Positions 22,106 to 33,412 are shown, counted from the first letter of the stretch. The stretch: DNA of 64,000 nt from Brachypterus glaber (GCA_958510825.1 OY294044.1:81452895-81516894), one strand, 5' to 3'. Notes: generated by a model from the sequence alone, not told the origin. Made by a program: numbers and translations.

Positions 22106-22140
22106 GGGGAACGTTCAAGTATTACGTAACGCAAATTTTG
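22106..22140 (+). repeat. single terminus of the GGGAAC MITE family
   Basis: GGGAACGTTCAAGTATTACG closely matches the ends of the Harbinger-like MITE at 15096-15331. No partner end was found nearby, so this is probably a truncated copy. Confidence 0.55.
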
Positions 22141-22368
22141 ATCATTTTGAAACATTTAGGAAAAAATGAAAATAAAAACAAAGATATTCTACAAAATTTC
22201 TTAAATAAATAATCTCTTCCGATATCCGTAATAAAAATTATACATACACTGAAAAAAAAATAAAAAAAAATGAAATTCGATTTATCTCATGAACCCCTCT
22301 ACCGTTTATTTTCATATTGACAATGAATACTCGTGAGACATCGTAGAAGAGATTTATGAAAAAAATCC

Positions 22369-23108
22369 CGAGGGGTGTCTCACCTTTGACAATACATGTA
22401 CGCTTTAGCTGACATTACCTCGACATTACTTGACAGTACGGGACATTACCTGACATTACTTGACATTACATGACATTACTTGACATTACAAGACATTACT
22501 TGACATTACAAGACATTACTTGACATTACTCGACATTACAGATATTAAGTCCTAGTGCGCCTGTGTGTAAACATTATCTACTATTTACGCCTGCGCGTAG
22601 ACATTGCGTGCGTGAAAATTTCTACGCGAAAGGGGGAGGTTAGTTCTGAAACATGCCATGGTGTTTTTTATTTCTATAGTATTAAGGTCATATTCGTTAA
22701 ACATACAAGCATTTTTTTCCCAGTCAAAAAAGTACCACCAGTATTATACTAGTGGTCCACCATTATAATGGTGTATAAGTAAAAAAATCAACCATTCATT
22801 CAAAAAAATACTGCGGCCAACTTAAGAATACTTACCACTATATATGTTCATTTTTAAAGGGTCCCGGACCCTGGGTCGCTAACGAAATACTGAACCCGTA
22901 TAGGATCGCTCGGTTTTCCGTCCGTCTGTCACAGCCGGACGGGATACTCTTTTTGGGAGCATATTTAATTTTATTATTTATTACTTGACATTACATTGAC
23001 ATTACCTTGACATTACCTTGACATTACCTTGACATTACTCGACATTACGACATTATTTTTCATTTTTGACAATACATGTGTACATTTTGGCCAGTGAGAC
23101 ACCCCTCG
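22369..23108. mobile_element. 740-bp element with 15-bp TIR, 8-bp TSD and TGACATTAC arrays, copy 1
   Basis: Both ends read CGAGGGGTGTCTCAC inward (15 of 15). AAAAATCC flanks both sides (22361-22368, 23109-23116), an exact 8-bp duplication. ACAATACATGT lies just inside each end in the same orientation. Next to it are tandem arrays of TTGACATTAC-like units (about 22415-22540 left, 22980-23050 right). There is no transposase. An 8-bp duplication fits hAT- or P-type transposases; the ends are not a textbook match to either. The related 3-kb copy is at 28903-31950. Confidence 0.85.
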
Positions 23109-23116
23109 AAAAATCC

Positions 23117-24285
23117 CATCGGTGCAAGGACTTTTGTTTTAAAGTTGATCCAAGCCCGTCGTGGACACCATTACTGGTTAATGGCATTTTTTTTAATTGT
23201 AGGGAATTTCGTAATCATAATCTTGAAGTCTGAGATGAGGGGGTTTGGGTGATCGAGGTTGTCTTGTATAAAAGACTATAACGGATTATTTTCGTTTCCA
23301 AACCAAAGTCGTAGGTTGATTTTTTCAAAATTTATTGTTTGCTGAATAATATGCAAATTTGAATCGTTTTTTGCAGTTTTCTGAGGAACAAATGATCCTA
23401 TCGACATTTAAAAAGACACTTTGAAGGTTTTTTAATTTCTTACAAGATGGTTACTTTGATTGTTGATAAAAACCTCAACTTTTCTAATGGTATGCAAAAA
23501 TGTGCAAAAATAGACATTTTTTGACCTTTAATTTTTAATATCTTAAAAACCATACCAAATCCACCGCAGCAAATACATAGGTTTTGCTTCCATACACGTG
23601 TATTACCTGAAAAACTTGACAGACCCCTGGATGAGCCAGTGTCATGGCAAAAGTTTCATATTCCTGGACTATTAAGGCATATTCTGATTACCTTGTTTGA
23701 TTATAGAGGTGCGTGACATGAATCATGTGACACATGATCAGCTGTTTATATATTTACCGGCAATATTAAATACTGCAATTTATTAATAGGTACTCCAACT
23801 TGAAGTCCAGTGTTCCCAAGTGAAAACTAGATGCCCATAAAGTTTATATTTTAATTATTAGGGAATTCAGGGGTGAACAAGGTGCAATATAGGGTTAAGT
23901 ACGTTTCCTTGGTTTATACTTAATAAAATATTTCTTAACCCACACTATTATCTTTGTGCTGAAATGCCATAAATAAGAATCCATAAAAATAATGAAAATC
24001 AATGGTACTATCAATGAACTCGCATGGAATGGTGAATAGAAACTCCTAGTGATAGATGCTTTCAGAGCGTACCGTTTTCTGCGGCCTTTCCGTGCACACC
24101 TGCAGCTACTCGAACACGCTTTCGACCTTGGCCTCGCCACCAGACATCAATTCTTCCTGCTGCATGTGACTACAGAGTGTTGGCAAAATGGACACATCTT
24201 TATTATTTTTAATAAAAAAATATGAGAAAAAGAAAGCTTTAATTTTCGTATATTCTATTACATTTAAATACCTAAAAAGTATACA
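23117..24285. other. stretch without recognisable gene
   Basis: Only short frames occur, including 23895-24140 minus, whose arginine-rich start has no recognisable domain. No clear repeat boundary was found. Confidence 0.45.
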
Positions 24286-24289
24286 AATT

Positions 24290-24835
24290 ACTAGAAAAAA
24301 GGGGAGTTATCGACCCCTGGGGGTTTAGTTTGAATTTTTATATTATCAGATTCAGTTTCAACGACTCCAAAACCCTCGATATACCTAATTTCACAAAAAT
24401 ATAACCATTTAAAAATAGTTACCGGATCACTGGGGGCGGTTGTATTTTTTTTATGAGTCTCGGTCTCAGCGACCTCAAAATATATACATTCAATTTTCAC
24501 GATAATATTGTAAATACATATTTGTATTTTTTCTACTTGCCCCACCCTAATTTTTAACAAAACAAATTATAACCAAGAACTTTTGGTAACTAACCAATAC
24601 CCATGCCAATTTTCAAGTATCTAGTTCAAATCGTTCCTAAGTTATTGTTTACAAGAAAGCGACCGACCGACCGACATTTTTTTTGCCTGAAATTGATTTT
24701 TATAGACATAAAACGCCGTAAAATGCAGAAACAAGCAAAACCCTATTTTGTTTTTTTTTACGAATAGGTAAATATTTACCTTTTTTACAATGTTTCCCCA
24801 AAATTAAAAAAAATTAAAAATAGCAAAGCAAAATG
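24290..24835. repeat. copy of the 20820-21480 dispersed family
   Basis: It contains ATTATCAGATTCAGTTTCAA, TTTTCAAGTATCTAGTTCAA, CGTTCCTAAGTTATTG, GACCGACCGACCGAC and ACATAAAACGCCGTAAAATG in the same order as the copies at 20820 and 53395. Confidence 0.7.
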
Positions 24836-25068
24836 GGAATAGGAAAAAAGAAAAGCTTTAATTTTTACATAATATTATATAAGATTAAATTTAGAGACCT
24901 AAAAATTACTCAAATAACAATTCTTAGCTTTTATTTTTTAAAAGTACATATCGATGGTCTAATTCTAATATGGCTTATCCGAAAAAACATAAATTTTACA
25001 GGGCGAACAAAGACTGTTTGTCTCGTTTAATTTAAGGTACTGCATTTACTATTTTCATGTTATTAATA

Positions 25069-26191
25069 AATCAAAACACATATATATATATATATCATTG
25101 GCTGTCCAACCCATTTAGGGTCATAGCCTCCCGTGAGGGTTTCCGAGCCTTTTTTTTTACATAGAGCGGTGGCCAACCACATCTATAACCTTTTGGATTA
25201 TGAAGGTATAAACTCCTTTGCTCTTTGCACTACCTTTGCCCACTCTTTTCTGTGCATGGCCTTCTCTTTCCAGTTTACAATACCTAGTTCTTCCAGATCC
25301 TTTTTTACCGTATCTAGCCATCTCTTTCTTGGTCTTCCCTTCCTTCGTTTTCCTTCCTCTTTACTATTAAGAATTTTTTTGGTGCATCTATTCTCTCCCA
25401 ATCTTTGTACATGGCCTAGCCAGCTGATCCTCTTACTTTTTATTTGTGTCGACAAACAACTTTCCTTAAACAGTTCCCTTAGCTCGTCGTTTCTACTTAT
25501 CCTCCAGATTTCATTCTCCTGCACGGGTCCGTATATTCTCCTTAAAACTTTACGCTCCCACGTATCCAAAGATTCCTCTTCCTTTTTTGTTAAGCACCAT
25601 GTTTCAGATGCATACATCACAACTGGTCTGACCACTGTTTTATAAACCTTAATTTTAGAATTCAATGACAATGACTTGGATTTTAGGATGTTTTGTAAGG
25701 CGTAGTAACACTTGTTTCCTGCCATTAGTTTTACGTTGACGTCTGTATTATCGTTTTTCGAAGTTATTTCTGCACCTAAGTATCTAAAACTGTCTACTTT
25801 TTCAAATATTTGATTATCGATCATTACTCCTTCATTTCCACAATCGTTCCTTGTTGTCACCATATATTTCGTTTTTGCCACATTTACCCTTAGACCCATT
25901 CTTAATGCTGCTTCTTTAAAATATCTATATACTTCCACTAACCTGTCCTTTTTTCTACTTATTATATCCACATCATCGGCAAATGCTAAAATTTGGTATT
26001 GTCTGATAAATATATTTCCTCCCGATTGAATATGACTATTACGTACCACTTTTTCTAGCACCATATTAAACAGCGTAGTAGATATTGGATCTCCCTGTCT
26101 TAATCCTTCCTTGATCTTAAAAACCTCTGATACTTTATCCTGTATTCTTACCTTAGCTTGTGTTCTTTTTAAGCACATTTTAATCAAAACA
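25069..26191. mobile_element. RTE-clade LINE insertion bounded by 10-bp target duplications
   Basis: AATCAAAACA occurs at 25069-25078 and 26182-26191. Between them lies a 5'-truncated minus-strand RTE LINE (25079-26181). It ends in a short 3' region and an AT-dinucleotide tail (25079-25096 on the plus strand), as expected for RTE elements, which have short 3' ends with microsatellite tails. The intact duplication and long open frame suggest a fairly recent insertion. Confidence 0.82.
25198..26187 (-). pseudogene. RTE-type reverse transcriptase, C-terminal two-thirds, frame intact but 5'-truncated
   Basis: The 329-codon open frame lacks the apurinic endonuclease and the RT fingers. Visible motifs: GLRQGDPIS (28-36), catalytic FADDVD with both aspartates (69-74), FRYLGAEI (134-141), RPVVMYASETW (187-197), ISWLGHVQRL (254-263) and GRPRKRWLD (284-292). 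The last two are hallmarks of the RTE C-terminal region. There is no internal stop. The apparent start lies at the truncation point; the first codons (TTG ATT) come from the flanking target duplication, so there is no native start. The protein would copy LINE RNA at a nicked target, but this copy lacks its endonuclease and cannot be autonomous. Confidence 0.88.
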
Positions 26192-26389
26192 TAACTTCCT
26201 TGTTTTTAATTATATGTATGTATGTTATGTATGTTATGGTTAAGGAATCACGCGATTATGATACGGCGTAGAACAAAAAAAAACTGCTGCTAACAAAATA
26301 ATACTTTCCCCTATAGGCCTTCATTAAAATCAAAAACAAAAAAGTTTATTTTTTCGTAAAACGAAAACTAAATTGAAAAAATTATTTTT

Positions 26390-26700
26390 ACCCCATTTAC
26401 CCCATACCCAAACCCAATTTTTACGAAAAACAATCCCAGCCTAGAACATTGGATAATCAACCTGTGGTCCAAATTTGAAGTCTTTAGCCCAAAACGTTCT
26501 TGAGTTATCGTGGTCACAAATTTCCCGGACACAAACCGACAGACCGACCGACCGACAGACAGAATTTTTTATTGACGGAAACCATATTATTATGATAAAA
26601 CGTTCAGAAACGTAAAAAAAGCAATCAGAATTTTTCGAATTTTTTTTACTAATGCAAGACTTACTTTGGGGAAAATAATAAAGTTTAAATGATTTAGGAG
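26390..26700. repeat. copy of the 20820-21480 dispersed family (3' part)
   Basis: It contains AATTTGAAGTCTTTAGCCCA, CGTTCTTGAGTTATCGTGG, GACCGACCGACCGACAGAC and AATGCAAGACTTAC in the family order. It lacks the upstream monomers. Confidence 0.7.
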
Positions 26701-26705
26701 GCTGA

Positions 26706-27780
26706 GGCTTACCATCAGTAGTCGGCGAATTTCCAGCCGCGTCGAGTCTAGCGTTGAGGCGAGGTTTTAAATATTTACATTTTTATTTCTAATAAAAATT
26801 AAAAACTTTCGTATTCTTAAAAGATAAAAATCGAATGTCGGTTTTTTCTTTGTAAAACACCGATGTATATATACATAGTTAATATGTATAGTTAATATTG
26901 TTGTGGGTAACAAATTAGTCGTCAAATGTTTCGATTTATAAAAATTTCCCTCATAATTCGTCAAAATTATTCCGTAAGCCTATATTTCTGTGTTTATTTT
27001 CAACGTTGTTGAGTCATAACCAGTAATCGGCATAAACTCAGTTATGACTCATCAACGTTGAAAATAAACACAGAAACATAGGCTTACGGAATAATTTTGC
27101 CGAATTATGAGGGAAATTTTTACAAAGGTCACTAAATCGAAATATTTGCCGACTAATTTGTTACACACAACAATATTGACTATACATGATAACTATTAAT
27201 ATGCATATATATATATCGGTGTTTTTCGAAGAAAAAAACGATATTCGATTTTTATCTTTTAAGAATACGAAAGTTTTTAATTTGTATTTATCGATTTCCC
27301 ACCTAACTCGTTTAAATGGAATCATTAAAAAAAACAAGATAAAAAGAAATAAAAAATGTAAATATTTAAGACCTCGCCTCAATGCTGGAATTGACGCGGT
27401 GCCTATGCGTGCACTGAAAATTCGCCGATGACTGGTCATAACTGAGTTTACGCCGAATACTGCTTACCATATATTTCCACATCATGCGCAGTTGGTTTAT
27501 GAACAGTCATCGGTGAATTTCCAGTGCTCGCATAGGCGACGCGTCTATTCTATCGTTGACGCGAGGTTTTAAATATTTACATTTTTATTTTCTTCGAAAA
27601 ACACCAATATATTTACATATTTATAGTTAATATGTATATTCAATATTGTTGTGTGTAACAAATTAGTCGTCAAATGTTTCGATTTAGTGACCTTTATAAA
27701 AATTTCCCTTATAATTCGGCAAAATTATTCCGTAAGCCTATGTTTCTGTCTTTATTTTCAACGTTGATGAGTCATAAATG
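26706..27780. repeat. three-armed inverted repeat (A, A', A), ~1.07 kb
   Basis: Arm 1 (26720-27018) is repeated inverted as arm 2 (27040-27450) and again forward as arm 3 (27500-27775). Shared blocks include TATTCCGTAAGCCTAT.TTTCTG, ACAAATTAGTCGTCAAATGT and CGAGGTTTTAAATATTTACA. Arm 2 is itself bounded by CAGTAATCGGCATAAACTCA (27021) and its inverse (to 27462), so 27021-27462 may be a complete 442-bp TIR element with partial copies on each side. Frames at 27161-27439 minus and 27186-27431 plus are artefacts of the repeat. Confidence 0.78.
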
Positions 27781-27784
27781 AATT

Positions 27785-28890
27785 TATTCCGATTAATGTT
27801 TATGAACCTAATGGCGCAAAAAAAAAACAGGAAATGCATGCACATAGACAAAATTAATCGAGAAATTAATACAAATCATACATAAGTACTTACTTTTAAA
27901 TTTATAATTATTGTAATTAGTGGGTATAATTCACTTTAATAATATTTAAAGTGGGCATAACTTATAATTTCAATCTAAATTTAGAATTTGCATACCTAAA
28001 CCGCTATCTGTATAATGTATACATACAATTTTTACCGTACTTTAAAGAAAACCTTGTTTTATCTTTTTTTTACCCCCTCGAACACAAAGTTTTTATTCAT
28101 TTTTATGCACTAAAAACTAAAGAAACGGTCAAATTTATTCAAAGCCACTATGACCTGTTTTTTCAAGCAATATATAATAGGGGATCGTAGGAAAAATATT
28201 TTTACAACAGGTTTGAATAGTATATGTTTGTGTATAGAATATAGTTATGTTTTATAAAATAAACTACGCAGTATATTCGCACATCCAATATTCGAATCTG
28301 TTTTGAAAATATTCACTGTACGATTTTTAATTTACTCTCTTGCTTGAAAAAATAGACCATAGTTTTTGCAAAATAATTTAATTTCTAGAATCAAGTGTGT
28401 TGATATCACGAGATATCCGCCAATCATCAGCGATCTTCACAAAGTCATAAATAAATTAATGTGTGGCTTAAGGGTTTTAATAAAACATGGTAACTTTTTA
28501 TGTATTGTCTGTTTTTTTTTCGACTCTTTATTGGAAAATATTGCTATAAAATGTTATATTAGATAAAATAAACCTAAACTAAGTGACTGTTAATGTCGAA
28601 ATTACGTCCTGCAAGAATCTTTCAGCAAGATGCAGGATTTCAAGAATCCCTTTCAAGAATGCTTGTTTGGTTTGGTGTGTAACCTTTTTGCATAGCATGA
28701 TTTGCAGAAAAGGCAAAGCTTTTTTGTTGTGTTTTTTCGTAAAATTTATTACCCACATATACGTGTTCAATGGCGGCCATATTTAAAACTTCACAAAAAT
28801 TTCACGATATGACACTACCGGCAGGCATATTCCGTGTACTATAAAAATCTATTATTCGCTGCATATGACTGGCACTCTGCGCGTTAAAAT
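27785..28890. other. stretch without recognisable gene
   Basis: AT-rich. Short frames such as 27951-28190 and 28366-28566 plus have no recognisable motif. Confidence 0.45.
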
Positions 28891-29421
28891 TTTAGAGGTA
28901 GGCGAGGGGCGTTTCACCTTTACAATACATGTACGTTTTCATAGACAGTACTTTACATTACATTGACATTACCTTACATTACTTACAATACTGTACATTA
29001 CCGTACATTACGTTACATTACTTACATTATTCTACAGTACCTGACATTAATTGACATTACGACAGTACCTACATTATTTACATTATTTTTATTAATGCGC
29101 ATGCTCTCCTACAGTATTTATATTATTTCGTCTACTCAGATCGCTCAAAAACCACGTGACACCTATAAAATTTCGGGTGTTGTTTACTTCTGGTGGTTTT
29201 AATATTATTTTTAATCATTTTTGTGTACCTGATGTATAATGTGTAATGAAAAGTACGGAATTTAATATTATGTAGTAGTTTTCAAATGTCTGTCATGTAA
29301 GAAAACAAAAATTTTATTTTTTTTTTAGTTTTTTTTTTATCGAGTTCCAAGAGTTTCATTCTTAGATTAAAATAGTACTTGTCAAGGCCTCCCTAGCCTT
29401 GGTTTAAGCCCCCTGGTGACG

Positions 29422-29486
29422 TATTCTTCAAAACCGGGGAGTAGAACGAACCTCAGACTCGTTCTACTCCCCGGTTTTGAAGAATA
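29422..29486. repeat. perfect 28-bp-arm hairpin, 9-nt loop
   Basis: TATTCTTCAAAACCGGGGAG (arm continues to 29449) pairs without mismatch with 29459-29486, around the loop ACCTCAGAC. It is GC-richer than its surroundings and lies inside the 28903-31950 element. Confidence 0.88.
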
Positions 29487-29562
29487 GGTCCCTTGGAATC
29501 TTTGTTGAGCTCCCCTGACCTGTTCGTCGATCCCCGAACCCATTAACTTTTAACATTATACA

Positions 29563-29650
29563 GTGCATGTCTAAAGTCAGCCCCCTCCATTAACTTTTAA
29601 ACGAATTAAGATATCAACTTGAAAAACACCTAAATAACATAACCAAAATA
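29563..29650 (+). repeat. terminus of a TACAGTGC repeat family
   Basis: ACAGTGCATGTCTAAAGTCA and TTAACTTTTAAACGAATTAA match, inverted, the block ending at about 33125, and in the same orientation the block at 33413. TACAG-type ends suggest a TA-target DNA element. The ends cannot be paired into one element, because the span 29563-33125 overlaps the right boundary of the 28903-31950 insertion. Confidence 0.5.
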
Positions 29651-30420
29651 CATTGGTACATATTTTATATGGCACAATGGTGACAGGGGGCAAGGGGGGA
29701 TATTTTTTAAAATAGAAAGGGGGTTTGTGTGATATGTCATTTTAAAGCTTATAAAATTCTCTATTTAACCAAATATTTTTTTATTTTTTGGGAGCAATTT
29801 TTGTGGTTTTAAAATAGATTTAAAAATGGGAAATTTTGTTAAAATTTCTTTAAAAAAATTAAACAATTTTTGAAAACTGGTTTATTTTATGTCAATTATA
29901 CTTTTAAACTAATTTTAAATGATATTAATAAAATGTTGCAAAAAAAAAATCGCATTTTTTAGTAAATAAATTTAAAAAATAAAACCTACAAAAACCTGGA
30001 CGTTTTATATCCAAAAAATATGATTTCCGTCAAAAAAAAATCTGTCTCTCAGTGGTGTTTATGCTCAAGTCCGGTTTATGCACCATTTATACCCGCCCAG
30101 ACCCGTCATTTTCAGCAGGGAAGTGATAAAAAATCGCACATAGGGGTTTTGGGACTCATAGAAAACAATTAATTATTTTAAAAAATCTATCTCCACCCTT
30201 GTATTGTTTATTTTTAAGCTTCTTGACGTTTTATATTTTGATCACAGTTTGCTAGCAAGCTAAGCATGCTTAATCAGAGTTCTAGGCTGGGATTGTTTTT
30301 GGAAAAATCAGATGGGGTAATGTATTGTATGTATGTAATGGGGTATTTAAAAAAAATATTATATATATTTTATTATTTAAAAATATAATAAACAGCCCGT
30401 TTGGACTTTTATACTAAACG

Positions 30421-30528
30421 GAGAAAACAAAGATCAAGGCTGACGTGTTTTTTTTTATAAAACACAGCGCATCGCATCCCACTACAATCACGTCAGCCTT
30501 GATCTAATCGTTCTGTCTTTGTTTTCTC
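30421..30528. repeat. inverted repeat with a 13-bp one-sided insertion
   Basis: The left arm GAGAAAACAAAGATCAAGGC...GACGTG (30421-30447) pairs with 30489-30502 plus 30516-30528. Bases TCTAATCGTTCTG are extra on the right. The loop is about 41 nt. Confidence 0.75.
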
Positions 30529-30934
30529 TGTCTTGTATAATCTCAAAAGGGGTGTATATTATATTATATATTTTTTTAGTTTTTTGGTTTAAATAAACCT
30601 AGGCCTAAAGGGAAAAGTATTATTTTGTTGACAGCACTATTGATATTTTTTTAATTAGCTGATAAAAGTTGGTACATAGTTGGGACTTCTTGCAGGCAGA
30701 TTTTTTTAATATTAAATTTGGTTTTAGCGAGTCGCAGTGTACCAAATTTTATCAGGTTAATTAAAAAAATGTAAATATGGGTGGTCCTATGGGTTATGTG
30801 GATAAAGACCCCTATGTGCGAATTTATAAAAGAATAAATTAATTTTGAGCGAGACGGAAAACCCCCAGGATCTAATTCTTATCGAGTTATTTAAAAAATA
30901 TAAAAAAGGGGGGCTGCACCCCCTTAAGGGTTAG

Positions 30935-31160
30935 ATACTTTTAAAAATAAAATTGGTTTCTAGGGAGTCTAAAAACCCACAGATACCAATTTTTACTAAT
31001 ATTAAACGAAAATATATGATTTCTATAATTTTCCCCTATAAAAACTTTTTTTTTCTTGACGAATTTGGATTCCTCATCAAAAATTATGTTAAAAAACATG
31101 TAAATAAAGTTGGGCATAAAAAAAGTTGAAATTTGTAAAATAGTGATATCCAAAGTTTTA
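30935..31160 (+). repeat. dispersed repeat shared with 9410-9640
   Basis: Same motif order and orientation as 9410-9640, here inside the 28903-31950 element. Confidence 0.6.
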
Positions 31161-31523
31161 GGTAAAATTCGGGTTGGGGTACGAGGTAATTTTTTTTTTC
31201 AAAATAATATTTTTTTAAATTAATTTTTCAGGCCTATAGAGAAAAGTAATATTTTGTTGGCAGCAGTATTTTTTACGTGTTTCAAATTTCAAGTTAATAA
31301 TTTAATTTTTTTCGTTTTTCAAAAGAAAATTAAAAAAAAGTATTTTTTTTTGTTTTAAATTTTTTTTTAAGTATTTGAGAAAATTATACAATATACTGTG
31401 AATGATACATACTGGAATGCGTAGCATTACATATCTTCACGGCTTGTTTATTAATATATTTTTATACATATATTAACCTAAATTTATGTTAATCTTAACC
31501 TAACATCCTACATTACCTCGTAC

Positions 31524-31719
31524 CAGTGGCGGACTGGCCGTAAGGCAGGGTCGTCAAAAGCCGACCGGGCCCCAGTACTAAACAGGCCCTCACACGGCCA
31601 TTTGGTCTATTTTGGCTATACCGGGCCCTCGATTTTCCAATTTTTTATGGGTTTTGAGCCGTTTAGGGGCCTTTTTTAATATTTTTCCGACTGTGCCGTA
31701 AAAAGCCAGTCCGCGTCTG
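31524..31719. mobile_element. 196-bp hAT-type MITE nested in copy 2
   Basis: The left end is CAGTGGCGGACTGGC, and the right end is the inverse of CAGACGCGGACTGGC. Target duplications are CCTCGTAC (31516-31523) and CCTCGTAA (31720-31727), 7 of 8 matching. CAGTGGCGGA-type ends with 8-bp duplications are typical of hAT elements. It interrupts the right TACATTAC array of the 28903-31950 element, so it is younger than that insertion. Confidence 0.82.
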
Positions 31720-32043
31720 CCTCGTAAATTACCCTACAGTACTTTACATTAAGTGGACATTACTTACATAACCGACATTATTTCAACAGTATTCTACAGT
31801 ACTACATTTTTAGACATTATTTACATTATTTAGACATTACCTTACAGTACTACATTTTTCTTACATTATTTACATTATTCGTACAATATTGTAAATAATG
31901 TACATTATTTACAATACATGTACAAAAATAGGTCAGTGAAACGCCCCTCGGAGGTAGGGTACCAGTCATACCCATATAGCACACAATATCCCCCAAATAT
32001 CCTCTGAATGTCCTCTCAATGTCGCATGTCCCGGAACATTAGT

Positions 32044-32812
32044 CGTATAGATAGATAGATGGATAGATTTATTTATCCTTCGAAACTATAAAAATACATA
32101 CGTATAAGTCTATGGACAAGTCAAACAGAATAAAATATAAAAGACAAAGTATAAAAAAACATGAAAAATTACAAATGCATATTTGAACAAAACAGTTTAA
32201 AAATCATTAAAATATTCATTTAAATTATAAAGAGCCTTATCATTAAAAAAGCGTTTTATTTGTTTTTTGAATTTATTTATATTGTCGATTTCCCTTATGC
32301 TTGGCGGCAACTTATTGTATGCACGGACTGCCATGCATCGTGGTCCAGTTTTGTAGAGGTTCGTGCGGTGGACGGGTATAGAAAAGTCATTGCCGTGCCG
32401 TGTTTCCATCGACCCATATATTTGATTATTGCGTAGAAAATCATGGGAATTTTGTTTTATGTATAAACAAAGTTTATAAAGATATACTGAATAAACGGTC
32501 ATTACTCCACATTCCCTGAATAATGGACGGCAGTGACTGAAGTATTCAGCACCACATATTAATCGTCCTTTTTTTTTTTGTAAAGTAAATAGCCTTTGAA
32601 CCTCAAAAGAACTACCCCAAAATAAAATTGAATATGATAAACGCGAATGAACAAACGCATTATAAAACAGGAGTAGGGAACCTCGGCTAACTGTATCTTT
32701 TAGGTTATATAGTGCAAATCTTGCACTACACATTTTTTTGAATATAAAATCAATATGAAAATTCCATGAGCAGGTTTCCGACAAGAAAGTACCTATCCCA
32801 AGGATATCCCGA
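32044..32812 (-). pseudogene. 5'-truncated LINE, reverse transcriptase C-terminal region
   Basis: The frame 32784-32197 (195 codons, extending upstream to about 32812) reads GIGTFLSETCSWNFHIDFIF, LLLFYNAFVHSRLSYSILFWG, LFTLQKKKGRLICG, then AVRAYNKLPPSIREI and KFKKQIKRFF at the C-terminus. This is the post-catalytic region and tail of a Jockey/CR1-like LINE ORF2. The 3' end has ATAAATAAATCTATCCATC and an ATCT repeat tail (32046-32075 on the plus strand as GATA), resembling the tail of the LINE at 17480. The catalytic core is absent and no clear target duplication was found. Confidence 0.82.
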
Positions 32813-33412
32813 ATGAGTGAATGTGGTTGGCGGGGGTGACGCTTGTTTTATTTATATTATAGGACTTTTTTTGACGAAAATAAATGCACATTCTCAGCTG
32901 TATTTAACCCTTAAAAAATATCTAAAAAAAAAATAAAGTTTAATAATGTATAAACATGCTCCCTTTCCTTTCCGTTTGAAAAATTCTCACGTTTTAAGAG
33001 CTAAAAATATCAAATATATGCAAAAAGGTAGTTTCTTGTCTTATTTAGGTGTTCTAAATTTAAAGTCGATATCTCAACTTGTTCAAAAGTTAAGAGGGGA
33101 GGTGTAACTTTTCGACCGCACTGTACATTCAGAATCATATTAATATAATGGTAATATTGCTTATTAATAATAATAACTTATTATACTTCGCTCTAGGTTA
33201 AAATGTACCTATAGACACGTTTTGTAAAATTTTAACGATGTGTTTAAATGAATTGCATTATCATAAACAATAAAACCTGCTGTTTAATGCAGAAAAAATT
33301 GATTATAATAATTATTCGATATTTTTATGCACAGTGTTGCAGAAATGTTATGGCATTACCACCCACGCACAAATAACAATTTAACAATTTATTTTAAATA
33401 AATATTAATTAT

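Larger units (their letters stand above)
28903..31950. mobile_element. 3.05-kb element with 15-bp TIR, 8-bp TSD and TACATTAC arrays, copy 2
   Basis: Both ends read CGAGGGGCGTTTCAC inward. GAGGTAGG flanks both sides exactly (28895-28902, 31951-31958). ACAATACATGTAC lies inside each end in the same orientation, and degenerate TGACATTAC/TTACATTAC arrays follow (28945-29080 and 31730-31910). It belongs to the family of the 740-bp copy at 22369. The interior holds two hairpins, a dispersed repeat (30935-31160) and an hAT MITE (31524-31719), but no transposase frame. It is non-autonomous and enlarged by insertions. Confidence 0.82.

Noticed and set aside
22415..23050. TGACATTAC arrays as a CRISPR-like array
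   Set aside because: Units are about 10 bp, degenerate and without spacers, and sit next to transposon ends in a eukaryotic genome.
23895..24140. Arg-rich 81-codon minus-strand frame as a DNA-binding protein
   Set aside because: The basic stretch is short, no known domain is recognisable, and there is no supporting context.
25133..25645. 170-codon plus-strand frame
   Set aside because: Antisense shadow of the RTE reverse transcriptase on the minus strand.
29563..33125. A single 3.5-kb TIR element with TACAGTGC ends
   Set aside because: It would straddle the right boundary of the 28903-31950 insertion, whose 8-bp duplications are exact; the ends more likely belong to separate copies.
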